Assembly (NCBI GenBank): GCA_937894725.1
Contig: CALAYL010000054.1
Coordinates: forward strand, 1 to 64,000
Source of the DNA: an uncultured Bacteroidota bacterium
Lineage (GTDB): Bacteria > Bacteroidota > Bacteroidia > Chitinophagales > LD1
Direction of reading: 5' to 3'
DNA length: 64,000 nucleotides
Below the pieces are notes generated by a model. It saw only the letters and a program-made list of their open reading frames with translations. It was not told the origin of the DNA and did no database searches. The position numbers and the translations under genes are program-made. Positions 51,677-62,815 of the stretch are shown one piece after another (positions within the stretch are counted from its first letter, which is position 1; each line of letters begins with the position of its first letter).

Positions 51677-53965
51677 TCAATTTAGCAATACAATTTTTGC
51701 TACGCTTTTTTCTTTGCCTGCGTCTGTGGCTGCATATACTACATAAACGCCTGAGGCTACACGCTTTCCTTCGTAGCCTTTGCCATCCCAAATCATTTGC
51801 CCGCCATTCGCTCTGCCTTGATATACCAACACGCCCGCAGCATCAGTGATTTTGACATAAGCATCATCTACGAGTCCTTTGACTGCTATGGGGCCGTTGT
51901 AAGTAGGCTGTACTGGATTTGGATATACAAGCACTTCGCCCTTTGTCTCATTACCCAATATGGCATCACCTTGATAGCTCACTAGACCCTCTTCTGTACC
52001 GATAAACACCTCACCTGTTGTTTGATTGATACGGATATCGGTGATGCCATTAGAGGGTAATGGACTGTTTTCGGTCGTAAAATTTAAGAGCTCTTTTTTT
52101 CCATCAGCAGATATTAGATACACACCACTCAGAGTGCCTACCCATTTGCGATTAGCGCCATCTATAGCTATAGCTTTTACTATCTCCGTACTAAAGAGAT
52201 AACCAATAAAGCCATCCCGCTCTACCTTTACTCTATCTGCATCGCAACCGTTGTTGCTAAATACACTACTTGCGCAATAGAAGGTGCCTATTCCCTCATC
52301 AGTACCTACCCAAATATCATTTTCTTTATCCTCGACCAAGCACCATACAGAATTATTGGGTAATCCGCCATTGCCTGTTCCTGCCCCTAAGCGCTTCCAT
52401 TGGTCATCTGCAATATTGTCGAGGTCATTGCCAGGGTTATACACTATCACATCGCCATCTCGCTGACACATCCATAACCAACCTCTACTATCTACAATCA
52501 TTTTGCGAGTAGAGCGTATATAGTATGGTACGGTGATGATTACCCAATTGCCATTTGGCTTCAGGATTTTGAGTTGTCGTACACCAGACGAATTCATCAT
52601 CCATACGTTTCCATCTCTGTCTGTAGTGAGTGCTGATACATAGACTCCGATACCACCTAGATTTTCTAACACACTATTGGTGTTGTCTAACACTTTCACA
52701 TCGCCATTGTCTATGGTCATTTCGGTAAGCCCACCTCCCCAAGAACCCCAATAAGCTTTACGAGTTACGCTAGACACTCCCACGCTGAGATTGTCTGTTG
52801 TATTATAGAGTTGGCCATACCCATTGAAACCATTTTTTAGCACCCATTGGTTGTCTTTATAAACCACAATACCATCTCTATTACTAAAGAAAGTAGTGTA
52901 ATTTGGATCTACACCTCCTGCTGCTACATATAAGTTTCCTTCAAAAATGGTCATATTAAAAACCCCATTTGACAAAGGGCCATTAGGAACAAATCGATCA
53001 CCAGCGCTGCTAGGTGTAGCGTATTTCATTAGGCCATTCCACAAGTCGGCAATCCAAATATTATCCGATACCACGATATCTAGCGGGCGTGAAGAACCAT
53101 CAAACGTTTTTTCTACATAAGTGCCATTTTGCTCAAACACAATCCATTTGTTTCTAAAGCCGCCAGCGGTATCATTCCACATGCTCACCCATAGTTTATT
53201 GTCAACTGCATGAATGTTTTTTACAACCCAGCTTTTTTGTTCGTATAAAAGTTGCCAGCTCGTACCATTATATTGATAAAGGGTATCACTTATTGAGGCT
53301 ACAGTAAGTCCTCCAGCACTCGCTACATGGCTTGCTTTGCGAGCAGGTATGCCGTTAGTTTGTATTGTCCAGCTGTTGAAGTCTTGGAGGTTACTACTGT
53401 TTGTGTTGGCTATTTTTATACCCTCCTTAGTAGCTGCAAAAAGTTTATTACCTGCTATGGTGGTATTGTTTACGGGAGTTTCGGCTCCTCCCATACCGAT
53501 TACATAAGTGCTTTTAAACTCTTGCGCATTGAGGTCGATAACAGACAAGCCAATATCTGACGAGAGGTAAATTCGGGCCCCATCGCTGTAAAGTCCATTG
53601 ATAGATTTTGAGCTCGTGGTAAGCTTGTTTTTTAAATCTGGAAGATTATAGATTTTATCACCATCTACAAGCAAATCAATGTTGCTGTTTTGATAAGCAA
53701 TGACAAGCGTTTTAGTAGTCTTATTATAGGCAATATGACTTATGCCTATATCGCTAAGTCCTTTTGTTTTATCGAGTGTATGAATGGAATTGTCTGCTTT
53801 GTCTATATAAAAAATAGAAATATCGCAATTTACATATATCCTGTCTGGTGATTCTGCTAGCTCAAACGCATTATTGTATGGTAAAAATGATTTCCAAGTG
53901 CCGATAGGGCGTTGTGCAAAAAGAAGTTGACTCCATAAAATGAGTCCAAAAAACCAAATACGCAT
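51677..53965 (-). CDS. porZ: PorZ-like T9SS beta-propeller protein
   Basis: A 762-residue surface protein. Signal peptide 1-18 (LLFAQ). The start PIGTWKSFLPYNNAFELAESPDRIYV is the PorZ N-terminus. Propeller blades run to about 660, with repeats such as YLSSDIGLSVIDL, WMNSSGVRQLKI and IWVGTDEGIGTFYC. The C-terminal 85 residues are a T9SS type A domain (VLVYPNPVQPTYNGPIAVKG, ASGVYVVYAATDAG). PorZ belongs to the T9SS attachment complex that processes cargo and receives A-LPS. It confirms the T9SS. It is 25 bases before recO, transcribed in the same direction. Confidence 0.92.
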   Translation of the reverse strand: MRIWFFGLILWSQLLFAQRPIGTWKSFLPYNNAFELAESPDRIYVNCDISIFYIDKADNSIHTLDKTKGLSDIGISHIAYNKTTKTLVIAYQNSNIDLLVDGDKIYNLPDLKNKLTTSSKSINGLYSDGARIYLSSDIGLSVIDLNAQEFKSTYVIGMGGAETPVNNTTIAGNKLFAATKEGIKIANTNSSNLQDFNSWTIQTNGIPARKASHVASAGGLTVASISDTLYQYNGTSWQLLYEQKSWVVKNIHAVDNKLWVSMWNDTAGGFRNKWIVFEQNGTYVEKTFDGSSRPLDIVVSDNIWIADLWNGLMKYATPSSAGDRFVPNGPLSNGVFNMTIFEGNLYVAAGGVDPNYTTFFSNRDGIVVYKDNQWVLKNGFNGYGQLYNTTDNLSVGVSSVTRKAYWGSWGGGLTEMTIDNGDVKVLDNTNSVLENLGGIGVYVSALTTDRDGNVWMMNSSGVRQLKILKPNGNWVIITVPYYIRSTRKMIVDSRGWLWMCQRDGDVIVYNPGNDLDNIADDQWKRLGAGTGNGGLPNNSVWCLVEDKENDIWVGTDEGIGTFYCASSVFSNNGCDADRVKVERDGFIGYLFSTEIVKAIAIDGANRKWVGTLSGVYLISADGKKELLNFTTENSPLPSNGITDIRINQTTGEVFIGTEEGLVSYQGDAILGNETKGEVLVYPNPVQPTYNGPIAVKGLVDDAYVKITDAAGVLVYQGRANGGQMIWDGKGYEGKRVASGVYVVYAATDAGKEKSVAKIVLLN

Positions 53966-54163
53966 TGAGTCGAAAGTTTAGTAATGTCGAAGATACTATT
54001 TCGTTCTAAAAACGAAGAGTTAAAAGGAATATTGCTTACTTCCGAACGGATGTTTTTGATTCATCAAAAACGCAAAGCCTAAATCTTACATGGTCTGAAA
54101 TGCAAAGTTTGGTGGTCTCAAATCAGGTATGGGTAAAATACATAACTCAAAACATAACCAATA

Positions 54164-54985
54164 TTAGCCCTCTTTTTCTCCTGGAAATAATTGCATAATC
54201 GCATCACTCACCCCCATATTTGAAAATCCACCATCATGATAAAGGTTTTGCATGGTCACGTATTTTGTCAAATCTGAAAACAAGGTGATGCAATAGTTTG
54301 CGCAGGCTTCGGCACTAGCATTGCCTAGTGGCGACATCTTGTCTGCGAAACCAAAAAAGGTATCAAAGCCCTTGATGCCAGACCCCGCAGTAGTCATAGT
54401 AGGTGACTGTGAAATGGAATTGACGCGTACTTTTTTATCTACGCCATAATAATAGCCAAACGACCGCACAATAGACTCTAAGGTAGCCTTAGCATCAGCC
54501 ATATCGCCATAGCCTGGAAAAGCTTTTTGCGCAGCAATATAGGTGAGTGTAAGCACAGATCCCCACTCGTTTAGCGCATCGAGTTTTTTGCAAGTTTGTA
54601 AGGTTTTGTGCAATGAAAATGCGGATATGTCGTAAGTCTTATTCATCCACTCATAGTTGAGATCAGTGTAGGTTTTGCCTTTGCGAACATTTGGCGACAT
54701 ACCTATTGAGTGCAATACAAAGTCTAGTTTGCCACCAAGATGCGCTACCGAATCAAGGATGAGTTTTTCTAAGTCTTCAACTACTGTGGCATCAGCTGGG
54801 AGTACTATGGTACCGCATTTTTCGGCTAGTTTGTTTATCTCGCCCATACGAAGTGCCACAGGGGCATTTGTAAGCGTAAAAATTGCACCTTGCTCATGCG
54901 CTTTGAGCGCCACTTTCCAAGCTATAGAATTTTCGTCCAATGCACCAAAGATAATGCCCCGTTTGCCTTTCAAAAGTCCGTTCAT
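54164..54985 (-). CDS. fabI: Enoyl-ACP reductase (NADH)
   Basis: A 273-residue short-chain-dehydrogenase-type enzyme for the last step of each fatty-acid elongation cycle. The N-terminus has the FabI dinucleotide motif (GIIFGALDENSIAWKVA). Catalytic Tyr159 and Lys166 lie in GYGDMADAK (Y-x6-K), with Tyr149 preceding. SISQSPTMTTAGSGIKGF is the substrate loop. The length is typical. A promoter at 55005-55036 makes it independently transcribed from the acyl-CoA ligase gene upstream. The 198-base gap to porZ (53966-54163) holds small inverted repeats but no gene. Confidence 0.96.
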   Translation of the reverse strand: MNGLLKGKRGIIFGALDENSIAWKVALKAHEQGAIFTLTNAPVALRMGEINKLAEKCGTIVLPADATVVEDLEKLILDSVAHLGGKLDFVLHSIGMSPNVRKGKTYTDLNYEWMNKTYDISAFSLHKTLQTCKKLDALNEWGSVLTLTYIAAQKAFPGYGDMADAKATLESIVRSFGYYYGVDKKVRVNSISQSPTMTTAGSGIKGFDTFFGFADKMSPLGNASAEACANYCITLFSDLTKYVTMQNLYHDGGFSNMGVSDAIMQLFPGEKEG

Positions 54986-55004
54986 AGCCTATGTTTTGTT
55001 TTTG

Positions 55005-55036
55005 TAAATGTAATAAAATTCGATACGGAGCACAAA
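55005..55036 (-). promoter_or_regulatory. fabI promoter
   Basis: On the minus strand TTTG (55036-55033), 20 bases, then TACATTTA (55012-55005), one base off TAnnTTTG. The start is at 54985. The -33 element overlaps the T-run of the upstream gene's terminator. Confidence 0.6.
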
Positions 55037-55064
55037 AAAGGCTACTCTTTTGTGAATAGCCTTT
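55034..55064 (-). terminator. Terminator of the acyl-CoA ligase gene
   Basis: On the minus strand AAAGGCTA (55064-55057) pairs with TAGCCTTT (55044-55037), extended by a run of T. It lies 19 bases after the ligase stop at 55084. Confidence 0.85.
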
Positions 55065-55083
55065 CTATAAATTTTGTATGTGA

Positions 55084-56874
55084 TTAGGCATATAATGCCT
55101 CAATCTGTTTCGCATATTTTTCAGATACTATTTTGCGTTTTACTTTCATCGTAGGCGTGAGTTCACCCCCATCTACTGTCCATTCGTCAGCCATGAGTTC
55201 AAAACGTTTGATAGTTTCCCACTGTCCGAAAAATTTATTTTTCTCGTCAATGGCATCTCTGAATAGTTGTTTTACTTTCGGATTAGCAATGATGTCTTTA
55301 TTGCTTCCTACATTAACGCCATTCGATACACACCAATCTTTTAATGCCACGAAGTTAGGCACTATCAATGCGCTCACATAGTTTTTGCCTTCACCTATCA
55401 CGAGCATTTGCTCGATAAACGAAATTTCTTTCATCTTGCTTTCTAACGAAAGTGGAGCTATGTATTTACCCCCTGAGGTTTTGAAAATTTCTTTCACACG
55501 GTCAGTAATCTTCAAGTATTTTGCGCCTTTATGCTCTATAAAAGTACCCACATCGCCCGTTTTGATCCAACCGTCAACAATCGTTTCGGCTGTGAGGTCA
55601 GGGCGATTGTAGTAACCCAGCATCACGTTGGGACCTTTACACCAAATTTCACCTTCGCCTTCTTTCATGCCTTCTCTTTGCTCAAGCTTTACAGTTATCC
55701 CATCTATGACTACACCTACGGTGCCGAATACTATTTTTTCTAATTCAAATGGTGTCACGGTTATCACGGGCGAAGTTTCAGTTTGTCCATACCCCTCGCC
55801 TACCATAATGCCCGCAGCCGTAAATACTTTGGCTAATTTTGGATTTAGTTTTGCCGCTCCCGTACAGATGCCTATAGTATTGCCCCCTAATGCTTCACGC
55901 CATTTTGAGAAAATCAATCTATCATAAGCCCAATGCTTCAGAGAGTCTATAGGACCAAGTTTTTTGCCAATTTCATAGTCATTAGCGAAAGCTAAAGCAG
56001 CGATATAAAGCTTCTTTTTAAAACCATCTAAGTTTGATGAAGCAGCTTCGAGTTTCATATATACTTTCTCTAACAAACGTGGTACAGAGGTAAAGAAATG
56101 GGGTTTGACTTCTTTCAAGTTTTCGGCTATTGCCTCCATACTTTCCGCATAATAGATAGAAATACCATTAGTCAAATAAACAAATCCTACCATGCGCTCA
56201 AAAATGTGGCATAGTGGCAAAAAGCTCAAAATTCGTTGGCTCGAGTTGAGGGGCAAAAGTGGATTTACTGCTTTTACGTTGCTCACGATATTGTTGTGCG
56301 AAAGCATTACCCCCTTAGGGTTTCCGGTAGTACCGGAGGTATAAATGATAGTAGCTAAATCATTCGGTTTAATGGATGCTTTAATCGCTTCCACTTCGCT
56401 AAAATCATTCCCTTCGGCTGTGGCTAAGAAATCTTTCCAGTTTTTTGCCCCAGCTACCTCATCAAATGTATAGATGTCTATAAGCGAAGGTACGTTCGGT
56501 TGTATAGACTTTATTTTATCATAGAGATTTTTATCTTCTACGAAAGCATATTTTATAGACGCATCGTTAAATATGAAATTGTATTCGTGTTCGCTAATCG
56601 TAGGATATACCGGCACATTCACTAAGCCAGCTTGGAGTGATGCCAGGTCTATAATGTTCCATTCTGGACGATTAGTAGATACAATAGCTATTTTATCCTC
56701 TCTTTTTAAGCTGAGTTTCAAAAAGGCCAAAGAAGCTTTGTTTGCCATATCAATAATCTGTTGTGTGGAATATTTAATCCACTGCCCGTTTACCTTATGG
56801 CAAAGAGCATCTGCTTGCGGATAGAGTTCATTTTGATAATGAATAATGTCAAATAAGCGGCTATATTCTTTCAT
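55084..56874 (-). CDS. Long-chain fatty-acid-CoA ligase
   Basis: A 596-residue AMP-forming acyl-CoA synthetase that activates fatty acids with ATP and CoA at the membrane. The phosphate loop YTSGTTGNPKGVMLSHNN (about 183-200), the GEGYGQTETSPV motif (VGEGYGQTE), then GEIWCKGPNVMLGYYNRPDLT and GWIKTGDVGTF with the hinge. The C-terminal lid is present but lacks a PTS-like tag. The length is that of the FadD15/FAA1-type subgroup. It has its own terminator. Confidence 0.93.
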   Translation of the reverse strand: MKEYSRLFDIIHYQNELYPQADALCHKVNGQWIKYSTQQIIDMANKASLAFLKLSLKREDKIAIVSTNRPEWNIIDLASLQAGLVNVPVYPTISEHEYNFIFNDASIKYAFVEDKNLYDKIKSIQPNVPSLIDIYTFDEVAGAKNWKDFLATAEGNDFSEVEAIKASIKPNDLATIIYTSGTTGNPKGVMLSHNNIVSNVKAVNPLLPLNSSQRILSFLPLCHIFERMVGFVYLTNGISIYYAESMEAIAENLKEVKPHFFTSVPRLLEKVYMKLEAASSNLDGFKKKLYIAALAFANDYEIGKKLGPIDSLKHWAYDRLIFSKWREALGGNTIGICTGAAKLNPKLAKVFTAAGIMVGEGYGQTETSPVITVTPFELEKIVFGTVGVVIDGITVKLEQREGMKEGEGEIWCKGPNVMLGYYNRPDLTAETIVDGWIKTGDVGTFIEHKGAKYLKITDRVKEIFKTSGGKYIAPLSLESKMKEISFIEQMLVIGEGKNYVSALIVPNFVALKDWCVSNGVNVGSNKDIIANPKVKQLFRDAIDEKNKFFGQWETIKRFELMADEWTVDGGELTPTMKVKRKIVSEKYAKQIEALYA

Positions 56875-56997
56875 GATTTTGGGTTTTGATTTTTAAATAT
56901 ATAGATTTTATTGACTTAGCCAATTTTGATTGTGCATGTTAAGTACTTTTTTGATTTTTTTTAATAGCGATTAAGATTCTTTTTTCTACTTTCGCAA

Positions 56998-58476
56998 ATG
57001 GCAACAAGAAATACCCCCACAGACAGATTTGAAAAGCTAGGAATTACTTTTGACGATGTACTGCTGGTGCCGTCATATTCTGAAATATTGCCCCGCGACA
57101 CATCACTCCGTACAAAGCTTACCAAAAACATTGACATTCACATTCCGATAGTATCGGCTGCAATGGATACTGTAACCGAATCGGCCATGGCCATCGCTAT
57201 AGCTCGAGAAGGGGGTATGGGCATTTTGCACAAAAACATGAGCATAGAACGCCAAGCTGAGCAGGTGCGCAAAGTAAAGCGTGCTGATAGCGGCATGATT
57301 CTCGACCCTATCACACTACTCGTAAATGCGACCGTAGGCGATGCACTAAAACTAATGAGCGAAAACAAAATTGGTGGTATTCCGATTGTAAATACAGACA
57401 AAAAATTAGTTGGCATTTTGACAAACAGAGATTTGCGTTTTGAGAAAAATGTAAAGAAAAAAGTCTCTGAAGCCATGACTACAGAAAACTTAATCACCGC
57501 ACCTAAAGGGACTGACCTCAAAAAGGCAGAAACAATTTTGGAGCGATACAAGATCGAAAAATTGCCCGTGGTAGATAAGCAAGGTGTTTTAGTAGGTTTG
57601 ATTACTTACAAGGATATTTTGAAACTCAAATCTCATCCCTCATCGAGCAAAGACCAATATGGCCGTTTGCTTTGTGGAGCAGCTGTGGGAGTAACGCCCG
57701 ATATCAATACACGTATCGAAGCCCTTTTGGGGGTAAGCGTAGATGTAGTCGTGATCGACACTGCTCATGGACACTCAAGAGGGGTGATAGATGCCGTGCG
57801 CAAAGCCAAAAAGGATTTTAAAAATATCGAAATTATATCAGGCAATATAGCCACAGCCGAAGCCGCAAAAGCTTTGATAGCAGCAGGGGCAGATGGTGTG
57901 AAAGTAGGTATAGGGCCAGGCTCTATTTGCACCACTCGCATCGTGGCAGGTGTAGGAGTACCTCAGCTCTCTGCAATCAGTGATGTATATGCCGTAGCAA
58001 AAAAATATGGAGTACCGATAATAGCCGATGGCGGTATTCGCTATACTGGCGATGTCGTAAAAGCCCTCGCAGCAGGAGCTGACACTGTGATGGCAGGTAG
58101 TCTTTTTGCTGGTACGGATGAAAGCCCAGGAGAGTCTATTATATATGAGGGTAGAAGATTCAAATCGTATCGGGGTATGGGCTCAGTGGAGGCGATGCAA
58201 GAAGGTTCAAAAGATCGCTATTTTCAAGATGCAGAAGATGATGTCAAAAAACTAGTGCCAGAAGGTATAGTTGGAAGAGTGCCTTATAAAGGCTCAGTAG
58301 CCGAAATTATCTATCAGTATGTGGGTGGATTGCGGGCAGGCATGGGTTATTGTGGGGCAAAGAATATGGCAGAACTCAAAAAGGCAAAATTTGTTCGTAT
58401 TACCTCGTCTGGAATCAACGAGTCTCATCCTCACGATGTGATGATAACTAAGGAAGCACCTAATTATTCGAGATAG
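56998..58476 (+). CDS. guaB: IMP dehydrogenase
   Basis: A 492-residue enzyme oxidising IMP to XMP, the first committed step of GMP synthesis. The active-site loop is [17 protein letters not shown] with Cys311. NAD/IMP-contact motifs are DTAHGHS and [11 protein letters not shown]. The CBS pair lies at about 100-215 ([36 protein letters not shown]). The length is normal. The region before the start contains TACTTTCG (56987-56994), which would make the transcript almost leaderless. No purine riboswitch is visible. Confidence 0.97.
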   Translation: MATRNTPTDRFEKLGITFDDVLLVPSYSEILPRDTSLRTKLTKNIDIHIPIVSAAMDTVTESAMAIAIAREGGMGILHKNMSIERQAEQVRKVKRADSGMILDPITLLVNATVGDALKLMSENKIGGIPIVNTDKKLVGILTNRDLRFEKNVKKKVSEAMTTENLITAPKGTDLKKAETILERYKIEKLPVVDKQGVLVGLITYKDILKLKSHPSSSKDQYGRLLCGAAVGVTPDINTRIEALLGVSVDVVVIDTAHGHSRGVIDAVRKAKKDFKNIEIISGNIATAEAAKALIAAGADGVKVGIGPGSICTTRIVAGVGVPQLSAISDVYAVAKKYGVPIIADGGIRYTGDVVKALAAGADTVMAGSLFAGTDESPGESIIYEGRRFKSYRGMGSVEAMQEGSKDRYFQDAEDDVKKLVPEGIVGRVPYKGSVAEIIYQYVGGLRAGMGYCGAKNMAELKKAKFVRITSSGINESHPHDVMITKEAPNYSR

Positions 58477-58762
58477 ATTTTGTGATTTCCCTAATCCACA
58501 AAATGTGGGTAACCCAATTTGGTTTGGGCAGGCTAATACTTGCTACACCTTTTTTCAAAACTAACAAGAAAAAGTGCCTTTAAAGTTTTTCCACATCACC
58601 AATCCTTTTGATACAAACGATTTAAAAATATTGGTAGGACAATCGCACATTCTGTGTTGATAAATGGGGTTGATTCAATATCATAATGAATTTATATTCG
58701 TGTCATTGTTCAACCGTCTGAACATTTCTACTAGATATTAGACAACTATACAATATACAAAA
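58477..58762 (+). other. Non-coding gap between guaB and nrdJ
   Basis: No open frame that I can support. Small hairpins follow the guaB stop (CCACAAAATGTGG near 58498 and CCCAA/TTGGG near 58514-58529) without T-runs. ACCAAT/ATTGGT repeats flank 58598-58637. I did not find a cobalamin riboswitch core or a convincing NrdR box; the ACAATATA just before the nrdJ ATG is only a fragment of one. Confidence 0.5.
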
Positions 58763-61700
58763 ATGGCAAAAAACACCTCAACCAAAGGTCTAAGTATATC
58801 TCGACACTATACTCAAGATAACACCAGCCCTTACGATTTGTTTCAGTACGAACTGAGAAGCAGCGTAATTCGTAACCCAAAAGGCGATGCCGTGTTTGAA
58901 ATGAATAATGTAGAAGTGCCTGCAAGTTGGAGTCAGGTAGCTACCGACATTTTAGCACAAAAATATTTTAGAAAAGCAGGAGTACCTCAAGCAGATGGCA
59001 CGCTAGGTGGAGAAACCTCTATCAAGCAAGTGGCACATCGAATGGCTGACTGCTGGAGAAGCTGGGGTGAGCGATATGGCTACTTTGCTAGTAAAAGAGA
59101 TGCAGGGATATTCTATGATGAAATCGTGTATTCTATCATAGCTCAGATGACAGCACCCAACTCCCCACAGTGGTTCAATACAGGTTTGCACACCGCTTAT
59201 GGCATCACAGGTAAGCCACAAGGGCACTTTTTTGTAAATCCAGAAACGGGATTGCTCGAGAAATCAACATCAGCTTATGAGCGTCCACAACCACACGCTT
59301 GTTTTATCCTTTCAGTTACCGATGATTTAGTAAACGAAGGGGGTATCATGGATCTTTGGACTCGTGAAGCGCGTATCTTCAAATACGGCTCTGGCGTAGG
59401 TACAAATTTCTCGAACGTGCGTGGTGAAGGGGAAACACTTTCGGGAGGAGGTACATCATCAGGGTTGATGTCTTTTTTGAAAATAGGTGATAGCGCAGCA
59501 GGCGCTATCAAATCGGGTGGTACTACACGTAGAGCCGCCAAAATGGTTTGTCTTGATTTAGACCATCCAGAGGTGATTGATTTCATCGATTGGAAAATGA
59601 AAGAAGAAGATAAAGTAAAAGCCCTTATTGACGCAGGATATAGCAATCACTATGAAGGTGAGGCTTATCGCACTGTTTCTGGTCAAAATTCAAACAATTC
59701 TATCCGTGTACCAAACGCATTTTTTAATGCTTTAGAAAATGGTGGCGATTGGCATCTAAAAGCACGTACAGACGGACGTACTATGAAAACGATTGAGGCT
59801 CGTGCACTTTGGAATAAAGTAGCAGAAGCAGCTTGGAGATGCGCTGATCCAGGTATTCAATATGACACGACTATCAACGAGTGGCATACTTGCCCAGCAG
59901 ATGGCCCTATCAGAGCATCTAACCCATGCTCGGAGTATATGTTTTTGGACAATACGGCTTGTAATCTTGCCTCATTTAACTTGATGAAATTTTACAATGC
60001 AGAGACCCTCACATTTGATGTGAAAGGATTTGAGTACATGTCTCGTTTATGGACTATGGTGCTCGAAATCTCTGTATTGATGGCGCAATTCCCATCGCCA
60101 GAGGTAGCGCAGTTGTCGTATGAGTTTAGAACTTTAGGACTAGGCTACGCTAATCTTGGTACTCTATTGATGGTGTCGGGCATACCGTACGATTCAGACA
60201 AGGGGCGAGCTATAGGTGGCGCTATCACGGCTATCATGACCGGTATAGCGTACAAGACTTCGGCTGAAATGGCTGGTGCATTGGGTACATTTGCAGGCTA
60301 TGAGCGAAACAAAGAACACATGATGCGTGTAATGCGCAACCACCGATATGCGGCATATAATGTAAGCTCAGATACCTATGAAGGTATTGAAATAAAGCCA
60401 TTGGGTATAGACCAAGCCAACTGCCCAGACTATCTACTCAAAGCAGCTTGCAATGCATGGGACGAGGCTCTGCAATATGGTGAAAAATACGGCTACAGAA
60501 ACGCGCAAACAACGGTAATCGCCCCTACAGGTACTATAGGTCTAGTAATGGATTGCGATACTACAGGAGTAGAGCCAGACTATGCACTCGTGAAATTCAA
60601 AAAACTATCGGGCGGTGGTTACTTCAAAATCATCAACCAATCTATCCCTTCAGCATTGCGCACACTTGGCTACACTCCAGCGCAGGTAGATGCTATCGTC
60701 ACCTATGCTAAGGGAGCAGGGACACTTGCCGGATGTCCGGTTATCAATCCAGAAAGTCTTTTCCAAAAAGGATTAAATAACGATGATATAGCGAATATTG
60801 AAAAGCAATTAGGAGCAGCATTTGACATTACTTTTGTGTTCAATGCATGGACACTCGGAGAGGAGACCATGCAGCGTATAGGCATTTCGAAAGAAATATA
60901 TAATGCCGAAGGATTTAATCTATTGCGCAAATTAGGCTATACCAAAGCCGAAATCGAAGCAGCCAATGTATATGCGTGTGGTACAATGACCATAGAAGGT
61001 GCGCCTTTCTTGAAACCAGAGCACTATGCGGTGTTTGACACGGCAGGTAAGTGCGGTACTATAGGCACTCGTTTTATCCATGCTACTGGCCATATCAAAA
61101 TGATGGCAGCAGCGCAGCCTTTCCTATCGGGTGCAATTTCTAAAACAATCAATCTACCTAACGAAGCTACTGTAGAAGACATTCAAGAATGCTACGAACT
61201 TAGCTGGAGATTGGGTCTCAAAGCAAATGCACTTTACCGTGACGGATGCAAGCTTTCTCAACCGCTTTCTAATAAGAAAGATGATGAAAAAGAAGAAGCA
61301 GCGGCTACTGTAGCGACTCCAGAAGCACCACGTGAGGGCTTTAGTAAGCTTACTCCAGAGGAAGTGCTTGAGGCTGCTCGTATCTTGATGCAAGAATCGA
61401 CCGATACACAGTTTAAAACAGAATTGGCACGTATCGTAGAGCGAAAAAAACTGCCCGCGAAGCGTGAAGGATTTACTCAAAAAGCAAAAATAGATGGACA
61501 AACTGTCTTTGTACGCACAGGGCAATATGATGACGGAAAATTAGGCGAAATATTTGTGGATATGCACAAAGAAGGTGCTTCATTTAGAAGTTTGATGAAC
61601 TGCTTCGCCATCTCTGTATCCTTAGGGTTACAATATGGTGTGCCACTTGAAGAGTTTGTTTCTAAGTTTACTTTCACTCGTTTCGAGCCGAGCGGCATGG

Positions 61701-62065
61701 TAGAGCATCCAAATATCAAAAACGCTACTTCGGTTGTAGATTATATTTTTAGACTGCTAGCACTCGAATATCTAGGACGTACAGACCTTGTACATGTACC
61801 ACCTGCTATACTCGAAGAAGACGGTATCGACACAGACGAAATAAGCCATGAAGCTGAAGGTGAAAATTTGATCGTATCTCCAAAGATATTAAAGACGAGC
61901 AACGAAAAAAAGCAACACACGATGAAATTGGCAAGCAACGCCTTGATAGAGCAAGCTAAGGGACTAGGCGAAGGACCTACTTGTAGAGAGTGCGGCTATG
62001 TGACCATGCGTAGTGGAGCTTGCTACAAATGCCCTAACTGTGGTACACAGACAGGTTGCAGTTAG
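58763..62065 (+). CDS. nrdJ: Adenosylcobalamin-dependent ribonucleotide reductase (class II)
   Basis: A 1100-residue enzyme reducing ribonucleotides to deoxyribonucleotides independently of oxygen, using a B12 radical. Seen: [11 protein letters not shown] (about 133-143), [31 protein letters not shown], the [23 protein letters not shown] stretch, [18 protein letters not shown] (catalytic Cys/Glu region) and [28 protein letters not shown]-type domain and a C-terminal zinc ribbon ([20 protein letters not shown]) close the protein. The length is as expected for the long Bacteroidota form. Without cobalamin the organism would need another reductase. Confidence 0.96.
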   Translation: MAKNTSTKGLSISRHYTQDNTSPYDLFQYELRSSVIRNPKGDAVFEMNNVEVPASWSQVATDILAQKYFRKAGVPQADGTLGGETSIKQVAHRMADCWRSWGERYGYFASKRDAGIFYDEIVYSIIAQMTAPNSPQWFNTGLHTAYGITGKPQGHFFVNPETGLLEKSTSAYERPQPHACFILSVTDDLVNEGGIMDLWTREARIFKYGSGVGTNFSNVRGEGETLSGGGTSSGLMSFLKIGDSAAGAIKSGGTTRRAAKMVCLDLDHPEVIDFIDWKMKEEDKVKALIDAGYSNHYEGEAYRTVSGQNSNNSIRVPNAFFNALENGGDWHLKARTDGRTMKTIEARALWNKVAEAAWRCADPGIQYDTTINEWHTCPADGPIRASNPCSEYMFLDNTACNLASFNLMKFYNAETLTFDVKGFEYMSRLWTMVLEISVLMAQFPSPEVAQLSYEFRTLGLGYANLGTLLMVSGIPYDSDKGRAIGGAITAIMTGIAYKTSAEMAGALGTFAGYERNKEHMMRVMRNHRYAAYNVSSDTYEGIEIKPLGIDQANCPDYLLKAACNAWDEALQYGEKYGYRNAQTTVIAPTGTIGLVMDCDTTGVEPDYALVKFKKLSGGGYFKIINQSIPSALRTLGYTPAQVDAIVTYAKGAGTLAGCPVINPESLFQKGLNNDDIANIEKQLGAAFDITFVFNAWTLGEETMQRIGISKEIYNAEGFNLLRKLGYTKAEIEAANVYACGTMTIEGAPFLKPEHYAVFDTAGKCGTIGTRFIHATGHIKMMAAAQPFLSGAISKTINLPNEATVEDIQECYELSWRLGLKANALYRDGCKLSQPLSNKKDDEKEEAAATVATPEAPREGFSKLTPEEVLEAARILMQESTDTQFKTELARIVERKKLPAKREGFTQKAKIDGQTVFVRTGQYDDGKLGEIFVDMHKEGASFRSLMNCFAISVSLGLQYGVPLEEFVSKFTFTRFEPSGMVEHPNIKNATSVVDYIFRLLALEYLGRTDLVHVPPAILEEDGIDTDEISHEAEGENLIVSPKILKTSNEKKQHTMKLASNALIEQAKGLGEGPTCRECGYVTMRSGACYKCPNCGTQTGCS

Positions 62066-62084
62066 TCTTTCAGCTTAAAAAATA

Positions 62085-62118
62085 TAAAAAAACCGCGCTC
62101 AAATGAGGCGGTTTTTTT
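62085..62118. terminator. Bidirectional terminator after nrdJ
   Basis: The arms AAAAAAACCGC and GCGGTTTTTTT flank GCTCAAATGAG. There are T-runs on both strands. It lies between the stops of nrdJ and the convergent CBS gene. Confidence 0.9.
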
Positions 62119-62123
62119 ATTTA

Positions 62124-62789
62124 TTATACATTCAAAAAGTGAATCAATGCATCGTAGCGGTCTTTGAGATCCTCGCTATATTCTTTTTCGTGAAAATAGC
62201 CTTTGATTTCAAAGCCATATCGTTCTAGTGAGGCGATAGAAGCGGCAAGGTCATTGCTATTCGTTTTTACGGTAATTTCGACTATTCCTTTCGCCTGGTC
62301 AATATTGGTATAAAGTGCAAGTACTTTCACATCATTGAGTTCGATAGCACGTACCACATCTGACAATACAAAATCATTGAAGGGTACTATGACCTCAAGT
62401 ATGCCTCCTTCATCAATGATAGAGTTGAGTTCTGAAAAAGATTTCAGGCAACTTTCTGCCGATATCACACCTAGGTATTTATTGCCTTCTTCGCTTAGAA
62501 TAGGGATTATTTTAGAGTTGTAGGCGAGAGCAGCTTTCATTACATCAAAGAGATGTGAGTTTTCGGTTACATGCGGCTTTCGGAGGTTTTTGTGAATAGC
62601 AGAAAGGGGTTCGTTGAGATGTTTTAAAAGCAAAATCTCTTCGATAGAAATAATACCAATATACTCCTGTTGCGCTATTACGGGCATTTGATTTACATTC
62701 AGATCGTGCATGATCATCATGGCCTCTTCTCCAGTATTGTGGTAGTAGAGTGGGGGCAGTTGGTTATTTACTATTTCGCGAGCTATCAT
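62124..62789 (-). CDS. CBS-domain protein with ACT-like C-terminus
   Basis: A 221-residue cytoplasmic protein. A CBS pair spans about 5-135 (YHNTGEEAMMIMHDLNVNQMPVIAQQEYIGIISIEE and SHLFDVMKAALAYNSKIIPILSEEGNKYLGVISAE). The final 85 residues read like an ACT/regulatory fold (VDEGG-like IDEGGILEVIVPF, VKVLALYTNID, GIVEITVKTNSNDLAASIASLERYGFEI). CBS pairs bind adenosyl ligands and sense energy state. The regulated process is unknown. It is 26 bases downstream of a hydrolase gene and likely to be co-transcribed with it. Confidence 0.85.
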   Translation of the reverse strand: MIAREIVNNQLPPLYYHNTGEEAMMIMHDLNVNQMPVIAQQEYIGIISIEEILLLKHLNEPLSAIHKNLRKPHVTENSHLFDVMKAALAYNSKIIPILSEEGNKYLGVISAESCLKSFSELNSIIDEGGILEVIVPFNDFVLSDVVRAIELNDVKVLALYTNIDQAKGIVEITVKTNSNDLAASIASLERYGFEIKGYFHEKEYSEDLKDRYDALIHFLNV

Positions 62790-62815
62790 ACACTATAAAC
62801 GAAGAAAAGATGGGT

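Noticed and set aside
58700..58762. NrdR box before nrdJ
   Set aside because: Only a partial ACAATATA match; a real box pair needs two full copies.
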